Shown here: positions 30,285 to 38,405 of the stretch, one piece after another
Layout of the letters: each line of letters begins with the position of its first letter
Numbering within the stretch: position 1 is the first letter of the stretch
From: Buttiauxella noackiae ATCC 51607
GTDB taxonomy: Bacteria; Pseudomonadota; Gammaproteobacteria; Enterobacterales; Enterobacteriaceae
DNA length: 64,000 nt
Direction of reading: 5' to 3'
Assembly: GCF_001654865.1 (NCBI RefSeq)
Contig: NZ_LXEO01000002.1
Location: 163,514-227,513 of the forward strand
Translations under genes and position numbers: made by a program
Notes under the pieces: model-generated
What the model was told of the DNA's origin: nothing
The model's database searches: none
Seen by the model: the letters and a program-made list of their open reading frames with translations, nothing else

Positions 30285-31175
30285 TTATTTCAACGGCAGT
30301 AAAATATCCGTCTGCTGCGCATGCTCGGGGTGGTTTTTATCAAGCTCGAGGTAGCGGAAATAGACTGGAAAATCGCGTAACTCCTCACCGCTGTTTGGTA
30401 GCCACTGGCGGTAAAGATAATAAACGCTATCGCTGATGCGTTCATAAGCGCCAACGTGGCGCACCACTGCACAACGCCCGCCGGGTAGTGTTTTACTGAT
30501 AACGCCCTGAGGGTTTTCAGGAACCTGGCCGTTTGCCTCCGGGTTTAGCTCACCGCATACATCAAAACGAAATTCATCGCCTGGTGTCGTGTGGGGATCA
30601 TTCCACGGCACACCGTAAGTCCCTTGTGTACTGTAATCTGAAAGCCCTGATGCTTTGCGCCATTCAATAAACGCCGCGACCGTATTATTGACGAGCATAG
30701 GATCGCCAAGATGCTCAAGCACCGCCACTTCCATCGGTTCGACAGTAATGATTTTCACATCCATATTTTTTAACCTCTGCTGGTTTTCACGTCCGGGAAA
30801 TTGAAAATGCACATGCCAGTCAACCCAAACAGGATCTTTACGAAACTCGCTGGGTGTCAGGCCGAAGGTATTTTTAAAGGCTCGAGAAAATGATTCTGGG
30901 TTTTCAAACCCGGCATCCAGGGCAATGTTAATCACTCTTTCCTGCGGGTTTTTCACTAACTGGAAAGAGGCCCTTTTTAGCCGCATCAGCGTGATATAAC
31001 GGCTAACGCTGATTCCGCAAAACTGACTAAATTGCCGGTGAAAATGAAAACGCGAAAAACAGGCGACTTCACTCAGTTGCTCGACCGTTAATGGGCTATC
31101 GAGATGCTGTTCAATCCAGGCAAATACTTGCTCAAAACGTTGGGCATACAGTTGGTGTCTTGCGCTCGTCATCAC
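30285..31175 (-). CDS. AraC-family regulator with GyrI-like effector domain
   Basis: 296 residues in two parts. The N-terminal AraC DNA-binding domain (about 10-115) has two helix-turn-helix units: LTVEQLSEVACFSRFHFHRQF, and VINIALDAGFENPESFSRAF followed by NTFGLTPSEFRKDP. The C-terminal GyrI/SbmC-like domain (about 140-296) starts DVKIITVEPMEVAVLEHLG. The order is that of Rob and SoxS-related multidrug regulators with ligand-sensing tails, but it is not Rob itself. E. coli has no gene here between ushA and ybaK. The target is unknown. Confidence 0.85.
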   Translation of the reverse strand: MMTSARHQLYAQRFEQVFAWIEQHLDSPLTVEQLSEVACFSRFHFHRQFSQFCGISVSRYITLMRLKRASFQLVKNPQERVINIALDAGFENPESFSRAFKNTFGLTPSEFRKDPVWVDWHVHFQFPGRENQQRLKNMDVKIITVEPMEVAVLEHLGDPMLVNNTVAAFIEWRKASGLSDYSTQGTYGVPWNDPHTTPGDEFRFDVCGELNPEANGQVPENPQGVISKTLPGGRCAVVRHVGAYERISDSVYYLYRQWLPNSGEELRDFPVYFRYLELDKNHPEHAQQTDILLPLK

Positions 31176-31253
31176 TCCTCCCTCAAGGCTTTCACTTTGC
31201 CAGTAACATAAAAGAGAGTCCTGACTGAAATTGCTCTTTTGGAAGGATCTTTG

Positions 31254-31733
31254 TTAATCGCGACGGGCAATTTCTGCAAAAGTGGCATTGAGCAATTTTG
31301 CGAGATCTGCGGCGGCCAGTTCGATATCCAGCCCGCGTTTACCGCCGGAAACATATATAGATGTGAACGATTGTGCAGGGGCGTCGATAACTGTTGGCAG
31401 GCGCTTCTTCTGCCCCAGTGGACTAATACCACCGACCAGATAACCGGTAATGCGCTGCGCCACCATAGGATCGGCCATATCCACCTTTTTGGCACCCAAT
31501 GCTTTTGCCACTTTTTTCAAGTCCAGTTGCCCGGAAACTGGCGTAACAGCAACCGCCAACTGTTTCATATCCCCGTTGATAGCAACAAGCAGCGTTTTGT
31601 AGACCTGCTCGGCATTCAGGCCGAGTTTGCGCACCACTTCATCACCAAAGTTTGTTTCGCTTGGGTCGTGGTCGTAAGCATGTATCTGAAATGGAACACG
31701 GTTTTTTTCGAGAAGTTTTACGGCGGGTGTCAT
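31254..31733 (-). CDS. ybaK: Cys-tRNA(Pro)/Cys-tRNA(Cys) deacylase YbaK
   Basis: 159 residues, the E. coli length, starting [20 protein letters not shown] and ending FAEIARRD. YbaK clears Cys-tRNA(Pro) formed by misacylation, working with ProRS in trans. The key lysine is expected in the [21 protein letters not shown] region, and the [17 protein letters not shown] motif is intact. The neighbouring RNA gene chiX and ybaP follow the E. coli order. Confidence 0.96.
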   Translation of the reverse strand: MTPAVKLLEKNRVPFQIHAYDHDPSETNFGDEVVRKLGLNAEQVYKTLLVAINGDMKQLAVAVTPVSGQLDLKKVAKALGAKKVDMADPMVAQRITGYLVGGISPLGQKKRLPTVIDAPAQSFTSIYVSGGKRGLDIELAAADLAKLLNATFAEIARRD

Positions 31734-32056
31734 GGAACCTTCTTAGTGAATTTGTCTGATATACGCACAAATTAATAAACAGGGTTATATGTATTCCTAA
31801 TATTATAATGACACGTAATAGTGTTGGCGTTAATCGTTACATTGAGCGACAATTCTCTATCTGGTCGTTTATTCGGCCAGAATAATTACAACAATATATA
31901 AATTCCTCTTTGACGGGCCAATAGCGATATTGGCCGTTTTTTTATCCTCCGTCATACTTTCAGTTACCCATTTGTTGGCTACACTCACTCACCCGAATCA
32001 CTTACGGGAGTAAGCTCATCGGGCTTCGTTCACTTGCCGCCTCGGTGTAACTGGAA
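31734..32056. other. ybaK-ybaP intergenic region
   Basis: About 320 bases without a protein gene. It contains the small RNA gene chiX (31859-31942) and a diverged ERIC element that runs into the end of ybaP; both are described separately. The stretch 31734-31850 is AT-rich and should hold the divergent promoters of ybaK and chiX. Confidence 0.6.
31859..31942 (+). ncRNA. chiX: Small regulatory RNA ChiX (MicM/SroB/RybC)
   Basis: The block 31900-31935 (AAATTCCTCTTTGACGGG, CCAATAGCGATATTGGCC) is the seed and terminator stem of E. coli ChiX, followed here by GTTTTTTT. ChiX is an Hfq-dependent RNA that silences chiP and chb chitosugar genes and is titrated by the chb leader. It lies between ybaK and ybaP exactly as in E. 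coli. The 5' hairpin CTGGTCG...CGGCCAG (31861-31880) differs in sequence from that of E. coli but has the same position. The 5' end is estimated from the 84-base E. coli length. Confidence 0.88.
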
Positions 32057-32066
32057 TTATTTAGGG
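31949..32066. repeat. Diverged ERIC element overlapping the ybaP stop
   Basis: CGTCATACTTTCAGTTACCC at the left, core-like AATCACTTACGGGAG-TAAGCTCATCGGGCTTCG, then CTTGCCGCCTCGGTGTAACT and GGAATTATTTAGGG at the right. It is more diverged than the other copies. Its right end includes the stop codon of ybaP. Confidence 0.8.
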
Positions 32067-32863
32067 GGATTTTTCAGAAGCCCTGGCAAATTTCCCTCAC
32101 CGTAAAGATGCAGTGCTCCGACTGCCACAATGTAGCGTCCGGCTGGAAGTTGCTGCAAGAAATGCAGCCACTGAAGGTTACGTTGATGCATAAGAACATC
32201 GTATAACTCATCGCCAAATGTATTGGGAAGCTGCACTTTCCCACTTTGCGGTGGCGACTCCAGCCACCAGCTAATCATCGTTTGCAGCAAACGGGCATTG
32301 GTGTGCCAGTGGGTGAGCGTATCGGTTAATAACGGCATGCCGCCATCAGGCAGGCGGGTGAGAATATCCACCTGATGCTGCGCACCTTCCAGTTCAATAA
32401 TCGGTACTGCCTGCGCCTTCGCGGCTTCCAGCAACTGAAAATCAATCCCAAAATCGGCTCGTAATCCCAGTCGTTGCGCCTGGTAGGCCTGTAGCACCAG
32501 TGCAATTTGCCAGGCAGGTTGATTATCGATTTGGCTCAGGGGAATACCTAACTCCTGGATTAACGACATAATCTGCGCCCAGTTATCAGGGGAAAGTCGC
32601 TCTTCAAGCGGGAGTTCATCGGGATTATTCGGGAACGGGGAACCGCCTTCTGATATGTCGGCTTCAACAATAAGCGCATCGGAATTGTTAAGTTTATCGA
32701 TAAGCTTGCTCGACAGCGGCGCCATATCGCGCGTACCCATATGAATGCTGCCGACAAGATGAAGATGGCGATCTCCGGGTAGTACAATATCCAGAGCAGG
32801 CCAGGGATATTGGGTGTTCGAAAGGCTTGAAAATAATGCGGTAATTCGCGATAGCAGACCCAT
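32057..32863 (-). CDS. ybaP: TraB/GumN family protein YbaP
   Basis: 268 residues (E. coli 264), matching YbaP. The TraB/GumN (ChaN-like/Tiki-related) superfamily uses metal-binding motifs, here GSIHMGTRDMAPL at about 38-50 and VGALHLYGEGNLPGLL near the C-terminus; the function is unknown. The last residues, NPPK, and the stop codon come from the TTATTTAGGG end of the adjacent ERIC element, so the native C-terminus has been replaced or trimmed. Confidence 0.88.
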   Translation of the reverse strand: MGLLSRITALFSSLSNTQYPWPALDIVLPGDRHLHLVGSIHMGTRDMAPLSSKLIDKLNNSDALIVEADISEGGSPFPNNPDELPLEERLSPDNWAQIMSLIQELGIPLSQIDNQPAWQIALVLQAYQAQRLGLRADFGIDFQLLEAAKAQAVPIIELEGAQHQVDILTRLPDGGMPLLTDTLTHWHTNARLLQTMISWWLESPPQSGKVQLPNTFGDELYDVLMHQRNLQWLHFLQQLPAGRYIVAVGALHLYGEGNLPGLLKNPPK

Positions 32864-32918
32864 TTGCAGATTCCCTGGCTAAAAAGTCATGCTACCGCTG
32901 CGATGAGTCTGGTGCAAA

Positions 32919-32945
32919 TTTCCCCACGCGAGAGTGCGTGGGGAA
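32919..32945 (-). terminator. Rho-independent terminator of copA
   Basis: TTCCCCACGC and GCGTGGGGAA form a 10-bp stem with a 6-base loop. On the minus strand it is followed by ATTTGC. It sits just past the copA stop codon. Confidence 0.8.
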
Positions 32946-32951
32946 GGTGAG

Positions 32952-35459
32952 TTAGTCTTTTGGTTTAAAACGCAATAAACGGTTGGCGTTACTGACCACA
33001 GTAATGGATGACAGCGCCATCGCAGCCCCGGCAACCACTGGGTTAAGCAGTGTTCCGGTTAGCGGATATAAAATCCCCGCGGCAATCGGGATCCCCAGCG
33101 TGTTGTAGATAAACGCCCCGACCAGGTTCTGCTTCATGTTCCGCAAAGTCGCTTTAGATATTGCCAGCGCATCAGCGACGCCGATCAGGCTGTGACGCAT
33201 CAGCGTAATCGCCGCAGTTTCGATAGCAACATCGCTGCCGCCACCCATTGCGATACCCACTTCAGCTTGTGCTAAAGCTGGTGCATCGTTGATACCATCG
33301 CCAACCATTGCAACTTGTCGCCCTTGTTGTTGCAGATTTTTAATCGCTTCGGCTTTGCCATCTGGCAAGACGCCAGCAATCACCTCGTCGATGCCCGCTT
33401 CTTTAGCAATCGCGTTTGCGGTAGTTGGGTTATCGCCGGTCAACATCACCAGACGGTAGCCGTTACGGTGCAAGCGTTGCAACGCACTGATACTGTCGGC
33501 ACGCAGTGGGTCGCGGATGGCGAGCAGGGCGACCAGTTTGCCGTCGACCGCCAGCAGCACTGGCGTTGCGCCACGGCTTGCCTGCGCTTCTATTTCAGCC
33601 GCCATCGGGCCGGTATCCACATTTTGCTCATCAAGCAGTGCTTTGTTGCCGAGCAGCAATTGACGGCCCTCGGTTTCGCCGCTAACACCCAGGCCACGCA
33701 AGGTGCGGAAGGCATTCACCTGCGGCAATTCAGCACCGTCTGCTTTATCAAGAATAGCGCGGGCGAGTGGATGGCTTGATCCTTGTTCCAGCACTGCAGC
33801 CAGCCTTAACGCATCAGCCTCGGACCAGTCGTTATAGGTTACGACTGCGACCACCTGCGGTTTGCCTTCGGTCAGCGTGCCGGTTTTATCAAACACAATA
33901 GTATCAAGCGTGCTGGCGCGTTGCAGTGCGTCGGCATCACGCACTAATACGCCAAACTCAGCGGCGCGACCCACGCCAGAAATAATCGACATCGGCGTTG
34001 CCAGCCCTAGCGCACAAGGACAGGCGATGATCAGCACCGTGGTGGCAATCACCAGCGTATAAACGATTTGCGGCGCGGGGCCGAAGAAGTACCAGATGGC
34101 GGCGCTAAACAGGGCAATCAGAACCACTACCGGCACAAACACCGCCGAAATTTTATCGGCAAGCTGGCCGATTTCAGGCTTGCTGCTTTGTGCCTGGCGC
34201 ACCATACGAATAATGCGCGAAAGCGTGGTGTGGTTGCCGGTTGCTGTGGCGCGGAACAGCACGCTGCCATCCTGCACAACAGTCCCTGCATGAATCTGCT
34301 CATCAGTGGATTTTTGCTGCGGCACCGGCTCGCCGGTCAGCATCGCTTCATCAAACCAGGCTTCGCCCTGGGTGATTTCGCCGTCGACGGGAATGCGATC
34401 CCCGGTCGTTAGACGCAAGATCATTCCGGCGGTCACTTCAGCCAACGGCAGCGTTTTTTCACCCTCTTCGGTGACGACTCGTGCAGTCGGTGGCGTTAAA
34501 TCCAGCAGGCGCTCCAGCGCTTTAGAAGAGCGTTGGCGAGCACGTTGTTCCAGCATATGCCCGAGATTTATCAGGCCGATAATCATCGCGCTGGCTTCGT
34601 AATAGAGATGGCGAGCTTCCATCGGGAAGTGCTGCGGCCAGATATTCACGGTGATGGAATAAATCCACGCGGCACCGGTTCCCAGCGCGACCAGCGTATC
34701 CATGGTGGCGGTTTTATTGAGCAAACTGCGCCAGGCGCTGCGATAGAAATGCCCGCCAGCGAACACCATCACGCCGAGGGTGACAATACCGATTGCCAGC
34801 CACAACGAACGGTTGTCGTCGGTGACCATCATGTTGTCGCCGAACATGCCCCATACCATCACCGGAATACCAACGGCAAGGGCTAAAATCGCCTGCCAGC
34901 GGAAGCGTTTAACGGCGGCGTTGGCGGTCTCTTGCTGACGTTCGCGGCGTATCGCATCATCTTCGATGGCTTCCGCCCCGTATCCGACGCTTTCCACCGC
35001 TTTAACTAAAGATTCGGCAGAGGCAGAGCCCATAATCAGGGCGCTGCGCTCGGCAAGGTTTACCCGTGCCAGGCTGACTCCAGGGACGTTTTGCAACGCA
35101 CTTTGTACCCGGGTCACGCAACTGGCGCAGCTCATCCCGTTGATCAACAACTGTTGGCTATCGTCGTCATCAACGGTGGCTGCCGGAAGCGAAGGGGATG
35201 CCGCTGTCAGTGCTTCCGACGGGGTTAATGACTCTGTCAGCGGATCAGACTTTGGGTGGCTGGCTGCCGTCGCGTCGTATCCTGCTTGTTTTACGGTGTT
35301 GATTAACTCATCAACTGAAGCAGTTCCGGTTACGCTGGCGTGAGTTTGCGTGACTTCGGCTGTATCAACGTCAGGACGTTGCTCCAGGCTTTCTTTAACG
35401 CGTTTAACGCAATGGCCGCAGGTCAGGCCATCAAGATTTAAATCTATAACGTGAGACAT
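32952..35459 (-). CDS. copA: Copper-exporting P-type ATPase CopA
   Basis: 835 residues from [17 protein letters not shown]; an ATG one codon upstream has poorer spacing from GGAGT. CopA pumps Cu(I) to the periplasm. Two heavy-metal domains carry CGHC (14-17) and CASC. The membrane metal site is CPC ([12 protein letters not shown]), the phosphorylated Asp is in DKTGT, and the HP-locus motif [14 protein letters not shown] and the C-terminal [15 protein letters not shown] are intact. A CueR-type promoter lies upstream. A frameshift signal after the first metal domain predicts the short chaperone CopA(Z) (separate entries). Confidence 0.98.
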   Translation of the reverse strand: MSHVIDLNLDGLTCGHCVKRVKESLEQRPDVDTAEVTQTHASVTGTASVDELINTVKQAGYDATAASHPKSDPLTESLTPSEALTAASPSLPAATVDDDDSQQLLINGMSCASCVTRVQSALQNVPGVSLARVNLAERSALIMGSASAESLVKAVESVGYGAEAIEDDAIRRERQQETANAAVKRFRWQAILALAVGIPVMVWGMFGDNMMVTDDNRSLWLAIGIVTLGVMVFAGGHFYRSAWRSLLNKTATMDTLVALGTGAAWIYSITVNIWPQHFPMEARHLYYEASAMIIGLINLGHMLEQRARQRSSKALERLLDLTPPTARVVTEEGEKTLPLAEVTAGMILRLTTGDRIPVDGEITQGEAWFDEAMLTGEPVPQQKSTDEQIHAGTVVQDGSVLFRATATGNHTTLSRIIRMVRQAQSSKPEIGQLADKISAVFVPVVVLIALFSAAIWYFFGPAPQIVYTLVIATTVLIIACPCALGLATPMSIISGVGRAAEFGVLVRDADALQRASTLDTIVFDKTGTLTEGKPQVVAVVTYNDWSEADALRLAAVLEQGSSHPLARAILDKADGAELPQVNAFRTLRGLGVSGETEGRQLLLGNKALLDEQNVDTGPMAAEIEAQASRGATPVLLAVDGKLVALLAIRDPLRADSISALQRLHRNGYRLVMLTGDNPTTANAIAKEAGIDEVIAGVLPDGKAEAIKNLQQQGRQVAMVGDGINDAPALAQAEVGIAMGGGSDVAIETAAITLMRHSLIGVADALAISKATLRNMKQNLVGAFIYNTLGIPIAAGILYPLTGTLLNPVVAGAAMALSSITVVSNANRLLRFKPKD
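35246..35256 (-). promoter_or_regulatory. Programmed -1 frameshift site in copA (CopA(Z))
   Basis: On the coding strand the slippery site C CCA AAG occupies 35256-35250, codons 69-70 of copA, right after the first metal-binding domain (residues SHPK). After a -1 slip the ribosome reads GTC then TGA, giving a product of about 71 residues. E. coli copA makes the 70-residue copper chaperone CopA(Z) by slippage at CCCAAAG. The heptamer and immediate stop are seen here; the downstream pseudoknot was not modelled. Confidence 0.75.
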
Positions 35460-35490
35460 CATCAGACTCCATTTATGTGGGATTGTGGTA

Positions 35491-35521
35491 AGCCTAAACC
35501 TTCCATCAAGGGTAAGGTCAA
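35491..35521 (-). promoter_or_regulatory. CueR-controlled promoter of copA
   Basis: On the minus strand: -35 TTGACC (35521-35516), -10 TAGGCT (35496-35491) with the over-long 19-base spacer typical of MerR-family promoters. The spacer holds the dyad ACCTTACC-CTTGA-TGGAAGGT, nearly that of E. coli copA. It responds to Cu(I) through CueR, encoded at 45.3 kb. Confidence 0.92.
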
Positions 35522-35527
35522 GCTATA

Positions 35528-35572
35528 CCCTAAATATTTCTCGGCGCAGCCAACACATCGACCTATTTAGGG
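35528..35572. repeat. Inverted repeat, possible ERIC remnant, behind the secretion operon
   Basis: CCCTAAATA (35528-35536) and TATTTAGGG (35564-35572) are exact inverted repeats. The left end TATACCCTAAATA and the inner GCAGCCAACAC recall the end and subterminal parts of ERIC copies here, suggesting a deleted remnant. It may also serve as a weak transcript end for the type I secretion operon, 16 bases past its last stop codon. Confidence 0.45.
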
Positions 35573-35587
35573 CATATCTCCGTTAGA

Positions 35588-37018
35588 TTATTCAGTTCCT
35601 GTGGGCAGTTGACTCAGTATTCCGGTATTCGCAAGCAGGCTTAAGCGCGCAGATTGCCATTCAGCAATAGCCTGAATACGTTGTTGTTGTGCATCAGCCA
35701 GTGCCGATTGAGCATTCAAAACTTCAAGAATATCGGCCACATCTTTATCGTAACGGCGGCGTGAAGAATTAACGCTGGCTTGTGCGGCGTCGAGCAATTG
35801 TTGGCTTACGCTCAGCACACCCAACGCCGTTTTAGCATCAGCCCAGGCTTTCACTACGTCAGTAAGAATCTGTGTGGTGGTATCTTCGAGTTGAGCTTCG
35901 CTTTGTTCGGCCTGTGCTCTTGCTTCCAGAATTTTATAGTGGCGACTAAAGCCATCGAACAATGGAATAGAAACCGTTAGGCCAACATCTTTATCGGTCT
36001 GGTTAATAGTCGATAGACCCTGATTCGGGAAACCATTGCGGGAAATATGCGCCGTCATATCGAGCGTTGGTAAACCATCCGAGCGAACCTGGATAATTTT
36101 ATCTTTGTCGGCCTGCCATTTTGCCCGCGCCTGCATAATTGCCGGGTGGCGGATTTGCGCCTGTTTCAGCCACTGGTTTAGGTCGTGAATGTCCGAAGGG
36201 ATAACGTTGTCGGGTTGCGCTGGTAAATTAACGGACATTTCAAGATTGATGCCCATGACCTGCTTGAGCAGGGCAAGGTTCTTTTCAAAATCCCCTCGAC
36301 TGTGCATCGCATTAAGCTGTGCTTTTGCCAGCGCGGTTGCAGCCTGTAAGGTGTCGTCCTGAGTGGTTGCGCCTTTTTCCTCACGCCGTTTCGCAACGCT
36401 CAACGTTTGTTGGGCAAGCTGCGCAATCTGCATGCGAGCCTCCATTACGGCCTGGCTGGTCATCGTCTCAAAGTAAACCTGAATCACCGATGCCATGGTT
36501 TTTTGCAAAGCTGCATCATGCCCGGCAATCGCGGCTAAAAGCATTTGATTCGCCACTTCGCGGTTTGCGGCGCGTCCCCCAAAATCGAATAAGCGCCAGT
36601 TTAATGAACCATAATACTGGTTGCCGATACTGGTGGATGCGGGCTGTTGTGAACCAGAGGAATAGGTTGTGGTGTCTTTGAGTCGGCTAACCGAGCCGGT
36701 GATGGTTGGCAGATAAGCGGCTCGGGCTTCACCTACCACGCCGCTTTGCACCTTAATTTCTGCCCAGGTGGCGCGGATTTGCGGGTTGTTACACAGCGCA
36801 GTATCAACAGCATCGGTCAGCGCCAGTGGTTGGGTGAAATCTACCGCCGTTGCACAATTAATCCGGCTGGTATCAGGGAGCGTCGCGCCGTCCTGCAATT
36901 GCACAGGTTGCGCCAGTAACGGATCGTCCAGTAAACCACTTTTATCTTCAGCGAAAGCAGCGGGCTGCGCCCACAAGGCCAGCAGGCAAAGAGAGACTAA
37001 ATACCTTTTAGCGTTCAT
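35588..37018 (-). CDS. TolC-family outer membrane protein of a type I secretion system
   Basis: 476 residues with a signal peptide (MNAKRYLVSLCLLALWAQPA, cleavage after AFA, residue 23). The mature part shows the duplicated outer-membrane-efflux layout, with long helices (residues about 180-260 and 370-470) and conserved SGVVGEARAAYLPTI, SLNWRLFDFGGR and VSIPLFDGFSRHYKI. It would form the outer-membrane channel-tunnel. It overlaps the end of the adaptor gene by 11 bases, so it is the third gene of a coupled operon. Its relatives are the CyaE/LapE-type dedicated TolC proteins rather than housekeeping TolC. Confidence 0.9.
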   Translation of the reverse strand: MNAKRYLVSLCLLALWAQPAAFAEDKSGLLDDPLLAQPVQLQDGATLPDTSRINCATAVDFTQPLALTDAVDTALCNNPQIRATWAEIKVQSGVVGEARAAYLPTITGSVSRLKDTTTYSSGSQQPASTSIGNQYYGSLNWRLFDFGGRAANREVANQMLLAAIAGHDAALQKTMASVIQVYFETMTSQAVMEARMQIAQLAQQTLSVAKRREEKGATTQDDTLQAATALAKAQLNAMHSRGDFEKNLALLKQVMGINLEMSVNLPAQPDNVIPSDIHDLNQWLKQAQIRHPAIMQARAKWQADKDKIIQVRSDGLPTLDMTAHISRNGFPNQGLSTINQTDKDVGLTVSIPLFDGFSRHYKILEARAQAEQSEAQLEDTTTQILTDVVKAWADAKTALGVLSVSQQLLDAAQASVNSSRRRYDKDVADILEVLNAQSALADAQQQRIQAIAEWQSARLSLLANTGILSQLPTGTE

Positions 37019-38405
37019 TCAGGCTCTCATGAGTGTGTTGAATCAGAGGGGAGAGGAAGTACTCAATAACCCGACGGCTACCTGTTTTTATTTCAATTGA
37101 GGCGATCATGCCCGGCCGCAGTGTCGAGGGTTCTCCATCGATATCCATCGTTTTGTGGTCAAGTTTGATGTGAATTGCGTATTGAGAATTCTGCGGTTTC
37201 TGTGCGTTATCGCTATGGCCTGATTGCGCGCTCTCGGCTGCATTGCTGGTTCCTGCATTCATCGCATCGCGTGAAACATAAGTCACTTCACCCTGCATCA
37301 TGCCGTATTTGGTGTAGTCGAATGCCTCGATTTTCACTGCGGCATGCTGGCCTTTGCGTACAAAACCGATGTCTTTGTTTTCAACGATTGCTTCGATCTC
37401 GACCTGATTTTGCTTGGGTACGATGACCATCAACGGCTGGGCAGCCGTTACTACGCCACCAACTGTATGTACCACTAATTGTTGTACCGTGCCGTCAACT
37501 GGGGCGGTGAGCTGAAGTTGAGTTTTATGGGCGTCGGCTCGTTGCACATCCTGATGTGCTTCGGCCTGCTGGCGTAACCCGTCATTGAGCTCATCCTCGG
37601 TTTTCTTACGCGTATCAGCGATAAATGAATCGCGTTGGTGGCGTGCATCGGCAAGTTTGCCTTCCAACTCAATTTTGTCCTGCTCTTTTTCCTGCCATGA
37701 AGTGACCGACACGTCATGGTTTTGGGCCAAATCTTTATAATTTTGTGCCCGCTCACGAACAATCGGTAATTGCTGGCTGTAACGGGCAATTTCCCCATCC
37801 AGATCTCTTAGCCTGCTTTCTACATTCTGCCACTGGCTGGAAAGATGCTCACGGGCGTCAGCGACCTTTTCTGGCGTGATGTTTTCTATATCGCTCAGTC
37901 CAATAAATTGATGAGCGGTGATGGATTCCAGCAAGGCACGTGAGCGTGCAACCTGCAAGGCTGCGTTATCCTGTCCAACTTCCGCGCGTATTATTTCATG
38001 GTCGATAATTTGCGTATCAAGCAGCAGCAGGGGTTCACCTGCATGTACGGTTTGCCCATCGGTAACAAAGATATGTTGAACGCGTGCGGTTTCCACAGAG
38101 GCAATAGTTTTCGCGTGACTCGAAGGAATGATTTTCCCGCTGGCGGAAACAATAATGTCGACCTTACCCAATACCGACCATAGCACCAGGAAAACGATTA
38201 ACACCATAAGCAGGCGCGCCGTCCAGCGAGCAGTTGGTGAAATGGGGGCTAGCTGCAATGCCAGGGCCGCCGGAAGAAATTCTGCTTCGTCTGCTATCAA
38301 AGCAGGTGGGGTGAGTGAGTGGCGCTGTTTCCAGAAAAAAGCAAAGTGAGAACGGTAGCATTTCATCAATTCGCACCAGGCGCTGTAGCGGAGTTTGAGG
38401 CTCAT
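37008..38405 (-). CDS. HlyD-family type I secretion adaptor
   Basis: 465 residues. A short cytoplasmic N-terminus (about 1-60) precedes one membrane helix (ARLLMVLIVFLVLWSVLG, about 64-82) and the start of the periplasmic part VDIIVSASGKIIPSSHAK, the HlyD signature. A long coiled-coil region (about 130-300) is followed by the second lipoyl half (LQLTAPVDGTVQQLVVHTVGGVV) and beta-barrel domain. The C-terminal motif LRPGMIASIEIKTGSRRVIEYFLSPL is typical of HlyD. Its ATG overlaps the stop of the ABC gene (ATGA), implying coupled translation. It links the ABC exporter with the TolC-like protein. Confidence 0.93.
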   Translation of the reverse strand: MSLKLRYSAWCELMKCYRSHFAFFWKQRHSLTPPALIADEAEFLPAALALQLAPISPTARWTARLLMVLIVFLVLWSVLGKVDIIVSASGKIIPSSHAKTIASVETARVQHIFVTDGQTVHAGEPLLLLDTQIIDHEIIRAEVGQDNAALQVARSRALLESITAHQFIGLSDIENITPEKVADAREHLSSQWQNVESRLRDLDGEIARYSQQLPIVRERAQNYKDLAQNHDVSVTSWQEKEQDKIELEGKLADARHQRDSFIADTRKKTEDELNDGLRQQAEAHQDVQRADAHKTQLQLTAPVDGTVQQLVVHTVGGVVTAAQPLMVIVPKQNQVEIEAIVENKDIGFVRKGQHAAVKIEAFDYTKYGMMQGEVTYVSRDAMNAGTSNAAESAQSGHSDNAQKPQNSQYAIHIKLDHKTMDIDGEPSTLRPGMIASIEIKTGSRRVIEYFLSPLIQHTHESLNER

